This document shows, piece by piece, positions 7,323 to 10,347 of a stretch of 10,347 nt of DNA. Made by a program: the position numbers and the translations under genes. The stretch's first letter is position 1; each line of letters begins with the position of its first letter. Below the pieces are notes generated by a model, which had not been told where the DNA came from, ran no database searches, and saw only the letters and a list, made by a program, of their open reading frames with translations. Location of the stretch: NCBI GenBank assembly GCA_910586715.1, contig CAJUJG010000059.1:3645-13991 (forward strand). The letters run 5' to 3'. The DNA is from an uncultured Lachnospiraceae bacterium (GTDB lineage Bacteria > Bacillota > Clostridia > Lachnospirales > Lachnospiraceae).

Positions 7323-7381
7323 TGATACCCTCTTAACAAACCTTGGAAGCCTTTTTGTTTCCATAATATGTTTACCATTCT

Positions 7382-7410
7382 ATCATACATCAAATTATCG
7401 CATTTTTAAA
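7382..7410 (-). promoter_or_regulatory. weak candidate sigma-A promoter for the zinc-finger/polA operon
   Basis: On the minus strand TATGAT (7387-7382) is a good -10 element. A 17-bp spacer separates it from TTTAAA (7410-7405), a poor -35. It lies in an AT-rich stretch between the terminator at 7495-7530 and the start chosen at 7322, where a promoter for the second unit is expected. If it is used, transcription would start near 7375, so the longer 7364 start would have almost no leader. Confidence 0.35.
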
Positions 7411-7494
7411 GAATAATTGGAGGAATTTTTATAATTTTTCAAAAAATTTCACTTTTTTACAGTTTATTGTGTTAAATTTTGTGAAAAATGCCAC

Positions 7495-7530
7495 AAATCG
7501 GGAGCGCCTGTACTCAGACACTCCCGATTT
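7495..7530 (-). terminator. probable transcription terminator after the small-protein gene
   Basis: Ten-base perfect arms AAATCGGGAG (7495-7504) and CTCCCGATTT (7521-7530) enclose 16 nt, beginning 6 nt after the small-protein stop codon. On the minus strand the stem runs into TTTGTGGCATTTTT, a broken rather than clean T-run. A second small hairpin (7478-7483 with 7492-7497) overlaps the distal base of the stem. The position and GC-rich stem fit a terminator separating the two transcription units. The weak T-run leaves room for read-through. Confidence 0.6.
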
Positions 7531-7536
7531 ATAACA

Positions 7537-7743
7537 TTACATCATGCTCTCGCCGTCACTTACTTTTTGGATCAGCTGCTGCATTTCGTCTTTACTTTTT
7601 ACTGATTTGCTCTGCGCAATCAGCTGCTCTTTTTCATATTCCGTAAGCTTTCCATAATTATTTAAGGCTTTCTCGTCCGCCGCAAGACCAAAGGACAGTC
7701 CAAGCGGCAGGCTTGCCTGCTGCATTCCATCCGTAAAATCCAT
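7537..7743 (-). CDS. small conserved-looking hypothetical protein, 68 aa
   Basis: I do not recognise a named family, although similar short proteins with a MDFT-G-M--ASLPLG start and an SK-EM--L- tail seem common in Lachnospiraceae (recollection, not checked). The sequence starts with a short Gly/Leu-rich segment (SLPLGLSFGLAADEKAL) and continues with charged, probably helical sequence (LTEYEKEQLIAQSKSVKSKDEMQQLIQKV). There is no signal peptide, Cys pair or convincing transmembrane helix, so it is probably cytoplasmic. A strong GGGGGA site 5 nt upstream of the ATG supports translation. That site can pair with a perfect complement after the GGDEF stop (see 7747-7813), and a terminator-like hairpin follows the gene. 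It is 77 bp downstream of the GGDEF gene and may share its transcript. Confidence 0.75.
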   Translation of the reverse strand: MDFTDGMQQASLPLGLSFGLAADEKALNNYGKLTEYEKEQLIAQSKSVKSKDEMQQLIQKVSDGESMM

Positions 7744-7746
7744 GAT

Positions 7747-7813
7747 AATCCCCCATTTCTGCCCAGTCCAATAAGACTGTCCGCCGTTTTATTTTTTGCA
7801 CTTATGGGGGATT
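7747..7813 (-). promoter_or_regulatory. inverted repeat that could mask the small-protein ribosome binding site
   Basis: AATCCCCCAT (7747-7756) and ATGGGGGATT (7804-7813) are perfect 10-bp complements 47 nt apart. In the minus-strand transcript the proximal arm ATGGGGGATT contains the GGGGGA Shine-Dalgarno site of the 68-residue gene and ends 3 nt before its ATG. The distal arm AATCCCCCAT lies just after the GGDEF stop codon. The enclosed loop holds a small CAGTC/GACTG hairpin (7764-7768 with 7775-7779). Pairing would hide the ribosome binding site; ribosomes finishing the GGDEF gene would disturb it. The regulatory role is inference; the complementarity is seen. Confidence 0.4.
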
Positions 7814-7820
7814 TATTCTG

Positions 7821-9695
7821 TCAATTTTTGTTTTTTTGCTGCTTTCTTGCCGCTTTAACCCGATACATCTCTTCGTCCGCAGCCCTCATATAATAGTCAA
7901 AGCTCTTGCCTGATGCGGGATCTGTGACAATCACGCCAATGCTGACGCGAATATCATTCTCTTCCAGCTCCACCACCACATCTTTTTTAAATTCCTGCGC
8001 TTGCTCTTCCCTTTCAATCGGGAAAAAAGCGATAAATTCGTCGCCGCCATAACGGTAAACATATCCTTCCCTTCTACATCTGTCAAGTAACACCTTTGCG
8101 ATTTTCTTTAAAATCAGATCTCCTTTTTCGTGACCGTATGTATCATTAATCTGCTTAAAATTATCCGCATCCACGAAGTTAATCGCACATTTCCTGCCGT
8201 TTTTGCAATGTCTGCGGTACTCCGGCTCGATCATCTCAGCATACGCGATACGGTTATACAGCCCTGTAAGCTGATCTCTGTTGTATATTTCACGCATCTT
8301 TTCGTTTGCAATCTGAAGCTGCAGTTTTTTGTAAAGATTTTCCAATGTCTTCGTAATCGTACCGTGAATATCGTAAAAGTACGGATTATCATACAAAAAC
8401 CTGCCGTTTTTGAGAATACAGAAGCCGACGCATTTCTCCCGGAAATGGACTGGCGAAAACATATACGCATTCCTGCCCCCGCACGCCTCATAATACGCCA
8501 AAAGCACTTTAGGGTCCTTCATATCCAAAAGCTGTCCGCCCTCTACCGCACGCGCAACCATAAGGTGATCCCAATCGTAACCGTCCGTCACGAAAACGCA
8601 TTCATCTGCCCCCTCATACAGCCGTTGATCCAAAACAAGCGCATACCCGTCACACTCCAGGCTCATAAAATAGTTTGCAATCTGAACGGAAAACGCGTCA
8701 TAATCCTTACTCTTGATAATATCACTCTCAAACTTGGTCAAAAGCTCTTCTCGCTCAAGCCGTTCCACCTCATAAATCACCTGATTGCGCGCGTACTGCC
8801 GATAGTCTAAAAGTCCGCTGTTCGGACATCCGCAGCTCTCGGAAAACACACAGCTTGACGGCATAAAATGGTTCATTGGAACATCTTTTCCCGCCCACAC
8901 ATCTGCCAATATCTCAATGGTCTTGTTTCCGATGTGTTCCCGCATATGGCTGACCGTCGTAATCTGCGGGTCGAAATAAACCGCTTTATCGAGGTTGTCA
9001 AAGCCCGTTATCCGAAAATCCCGCGGTATCTGATATCCGCACTGCTGTGCCCTGTAACAGAACCCTGCCGCGATATTGTCGTTCGCACAGACAAATACAT
9101 CGGGAAACGTCACTTTTCCCCCTGAAAAACCTGCGGCATACCGTTCAAAATATTGAACACCCGTTTTAAAATCGTAATCACCATACCACACCGGATTTTC
9201 TTCCCTTGAAAGCCCGAACCGGTCAAGGCTCTCCTCATAGGATAATACCCTAAGCTCGTTTTCATAATTATCCTTCGGTCCACCGGCAAAAATAAAGTTA
9301 CGGCAATGATGTTCTTCGTACAAATGTTCCATCATGTCGGCAATCGGCTTTTTGTTGTCAATCCCTGCATAATAAAAGCCCTCAATATGATTTCCGATAC
9401 TCACAACGGGTTTTTTGCTCTGACGTATCATTTCCACCAAACGGTCAAAAACGCTTTTGTCAGAAATATTGGTACAATCCATAATAATTCCGTCAAACGT
9501 AGATAAATCCGGCAGCGTATAGATATTGTACTCCCCGTGATTGTGGAGCTCGTCATGGCTCCAGTTTCCATGACAATTGTACTGATACAGGCAAATCTCT
9601 TCATCACTCTGCGATATGAATTTCATCATTCCGTCTACCCACGCGTAGGTTATCAGTCTTTTCCAGCCATCCGAAAACAGTGCAACCTTTTTCAT
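7821..9695 (-). CDS. LacI-type sensor domain fused to a GGDEF diguanylate cyclase, 624 aa
   Basis: Residue numbers count from the in-frame GTG at 9698. Residues 1-285 resemble the periplasmic-binding-like ligand domain of LacI/GalR regulators (KKVALFSDGW, then GIIMDC, KKPVVSIGNHIEG, FIFAGGPKDNYENELR, DVFVCANDNIAAGF, FRITGFDNLDKAVYFDPQITTV), but there is no helix-turn-helix in front of it. A Cys cluster ESCGCPN (287-293) follows, then a helical and GAF-like middle region (about 300-465). The GGDEF domain is at 470-615, with RDQLTGLYNR, metal-binding FVDADNFKQIND (Asp510) and an intact RYGGDEF (549-555). The RxxD inhibitory site is not seen. The protein most likely makes cyclic di-GMP in response to a small ligand in the cytoplasm, as there is no signal peptide or membrane segment. 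I prefer the ATG at 9695, 7 nt after GGGGG, to the adjacent GTG at 9698. Confidence 0.92.
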   Translation of the reverse strand: MKKVALFSDGWKRLITYAWVDGMMKFISQSDEEICLYQYNCHGNWSHDELHNHGEYNIYTLPDLSTFDGIIMDCTNISDKSVFDRLVEMIRQSKKPVVSIGNHIEGFYYAGIDNKKPIADMMEHLYEEHHCRNFIFAGGPKDNYENELRVLSYEESLDRFGLSREENPVWYGDYDFKTGVQYFERYAAGFSGGKVTFPDVFVCANDNIAAGFCYRAQQCGYQIPRDFRITGFDNLDKAVYFDPQITTVSHMREHIGNKTIEILADVWAGKDVPMNHFMPSSCVFSESCGCPNSGLLDYRQYARNQVIYEVERLEREELLTKFESDIIKSKDYDAFSVQIANYFMSLECDGYALVLDQRLYEGADECVFVTDGYDWDHLMVARAVEGGQLLDMKDPKVLLAYYEACGGRNAYMFSPVHFREKCVGFCILKNGRFLYDNPYFYDIHGTITKTLENLYKKLQLQIANEKMREIYNRDQLTGLYNRIAYAEMIEPEYRRHCKNGRKCAINFVDADNFKQINDTYGHEKGDLILKKIAKVLLDRCRREGYVYRYGGDEFIAFFPIEREEQAQEFKKDVVVELEENDIRVSIGVIVTDPASGKSFDYYMRAADEEMYRVKAARKQQKNKN

Positions 9696-9753
9696 CACTC
9701 AGCCCCCATTCGACGTTCTTCTGCAGTTTGCCGATTGTTATTATTTTATCTGT

Positions 9754-9783
9754 ATTATAACCCTATTTTGGATACAGTGACAA
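9754..9783 (-). promoter_or_regulatory. sigma-A promoter of the GGDEF gene
   Basis: On the minus strand there is a perfect -10 TATAAT (9759-9754) and a -35 TTGTCA (9783-9778; one mismatch to consensus) with an 18-bp spacer. Transcription would start near 9747, leaving a leader of about 50 nt before the GTG/ATG start pair. Confidence 0.65.
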
Positions 9784-9820
9784 GGGAAATCTTAAAATGA
9801 ACCCTTCGAACTTTTCCAGC

Positions 9821-9835
9821 GGAACAGCTGTTTCC
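9821..9835. promoter_or_regulatory. operator-like dyad in the divergent intergenic region
   Basis: GGAACAGCTGTTTCC contains a perfect 10-bp palindrome AACAGCTGTT (9823-9832), extended by GG/CC with a one-base offset. It lies between the two divergent promoters, about 38 bp upstream of the GGDEF -35 and about 40 bp upstream of the kinase-like -35, so a regulator bound here could affect both. No regulator gene is visible in the window. Confidence 0.25.
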
Positions 9836-9874
9836 AATGCAGCAAGTTTTTTTGTAACATTTTGCTAATATTCG

Positions 9875-9903
9875 TTGAAAGTATCCGCAAAATATGTCAT
9901 ACT
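9875..9903 (+). promoter_or_regulatory. candidate extended -10 sigma-A promoter of the kinase-like gene
   Basis: TTGAAA (9875-9880), a 17-bp spacer, and CATACT (9898-9903) preceded by TGT, giving the TGn extended -10 pattern. Transcription would start near 9910, about 35 nt before the ATG, with GAAAGGA in between as the ribosome binding site. Confidence 0.5.
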
Positions 9904-9945
9904 ATATACAAAACCTAAGTTTAAAACAGCGAAAGGATGATGCAT

Positions 9946-10347
9946 ATGAAACGTTTTGCAGTAACAATTGCGAGAACCTGCGGGAGCGGCGGCACGCCCA
10001 TCGCTAAGCTTTTATGCGAAGAATACGGCATTTCACTCTATGACAAAAAGCTCCTTGCACTTGCGGCACAAAGAAGCGGAATCAACGAAGCCTTGTTTCA
10101 TCAGGCAGACGAAAGCAACAGCAAAAGCCTGCTCTATAAAATATCCAAAAAAGTGTACGCCGGAGAAATCATCTCTCCGCACAGTGATGATTACACCCGC
10201 GAGGACAATCTTTTTAGCTGTCAGGCAAAAACACTCAAGGAGCTTTCTGAAAATGAGTCCCTAATATGCGTGGGACGCGCAGGCGATTATGTCTTAAAAG
10301 ACTGCCCGAACCTTCTTCGGATTTTTCTGTACGCACCCTTTGAAGTG
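9946..10347 (+). CDS. cytidylate-kinase-like family protein, N-terminal 134 aa (runs off window)
   Basis: The first 134 residues of what is usually a protein of about 200. MKRFAVTIARTCGSGGTPIAKLL is the P-loop start of the cytidylate-kinase-like family (Cytidylate_kin2), followed by the typical YDKKLLALAAQRSG (32-45). The later SLICVGRAGDYVLKDCPNLLRIFLYAP corresponds to the family's G-R-x(2)-D-Y-x-L and R-x-F-x-x-A-P strand. The usual loop reads GSGGR-x-IA; here the Arg is replaced by Thr followed by Pro. The fold is that of nucleoside monophosphate kinases, but the substrate of this family is not well defined and CMP kinase activity should not be assumed. In-frame ATGs also occur at 9937 and 9940. 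The ATG at 9946 is best spaced from GAAAGGA (9931-9937). It is divergent from the GGDEF gene, with a 250-bp spacer. Confidence 0.85.
   Translation, partial: MKRFAVTIARTCGSGGTPIAKLLCEEYGISLYDKKLLALAAQRSGINEALFHQADESNSKSLLYKISKKVYAGEIISPHSDDYTREDNLFSCQAKTLKELSENESLICVGRAGDYVLKDCPNLLRIFLYAPFEV

Noticed and set aside
7819..7824. Perfect TTGACA (minus strand) over the GGDEF stop codon, as a -35 element
   Set aside because: No acceptable -10 hexamer lies 16-18 bp downstream; the nearest AT-rich options are 19-22 bp away. It is mentioned in a finding but not listed as a promoter.
1..10347. CRISPR arrays, tRNA or rRNA genes, transposases, prophage genes
   Set aside because: No regularly spaced direct repeats, no tRNA cloverleaf or rRNA signature, and no mobile-element protein was seen on either strand.

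Overview
The window looks like a piece of a Clostridia chromosome, most likely Lachnospiraceae. This is inferred from moderate to low GC, strong purine-rich Shine-Dalgarno sites (several of the GGGGG type), a Bacillus/Clostridium-type DNA polymerase I, and the run polA - coaE - long FtsA-like gene - YycJ/WalJ-type metallo-hydrolase - small ACT protein. No rRNA, tRNA, CRISPR array, insertion sequence or prophage gene is visible, so this reads as core chromosome rather than a mobile island.

Layout: eight genes lie on the minus strand and one partial gene on the plus strand. Read in the direction of transcription (right to left), a signalling gene comes first: a LacI-type ligand-binding domain fused to a GGDEF diguanylate cyclase (9695-7821), with a good sigma-A promoter at 9754-9783. 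A 68-residue small protein of unknown function follows (7743-7537), and a hairpin at 7495-7530 probably ends this unit. A second unit starts near 7380: a zinc-finger membrane protein (7322-7011), DNA polymerase I (7014-4258), dephospho-CoA kinase (4252-3656), a 767-residue FtsA-like protein (3659-1356), a YycJ-type MBL hydrolase (1249-452) and an ACT-domain protein (405-133). The first four genes are tightly packed, with two 4-bp stop/start overlaps and one 5-bp gap. The last two are separated by spacers that hold AT-rich hairpins or little else. The Shine-Dalgarno site of a further gene lies at the left edge of the window. Divergent from everything else, a cytidylate-kinase-like gene begins at 9946 and runs off the right edge.

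Functionally, the second unit joins DNA synthesis and repair (PolA, probably the YycJ-type nuclease), coenzyme A synthesis (CoaE) and a cell-division-type actin homologue. The first unit and the divergent kinase-like gene look independent of it.

The most interesting points are: the FtsA-like protein carries several tandem beta-grasp-like modules in place of the usual membrane-targeting tail; the small protein's ribosome binding site can pair with a perfect 10-nt complement just after the GGDEF stop codon; two hairpins in different intergenic spacers share a TTGAAAAA/TTTTTCAA core; and a zinc-finger membrane protein of anti-sigma type is translationally coupled to polA without a sigma factor nearby.
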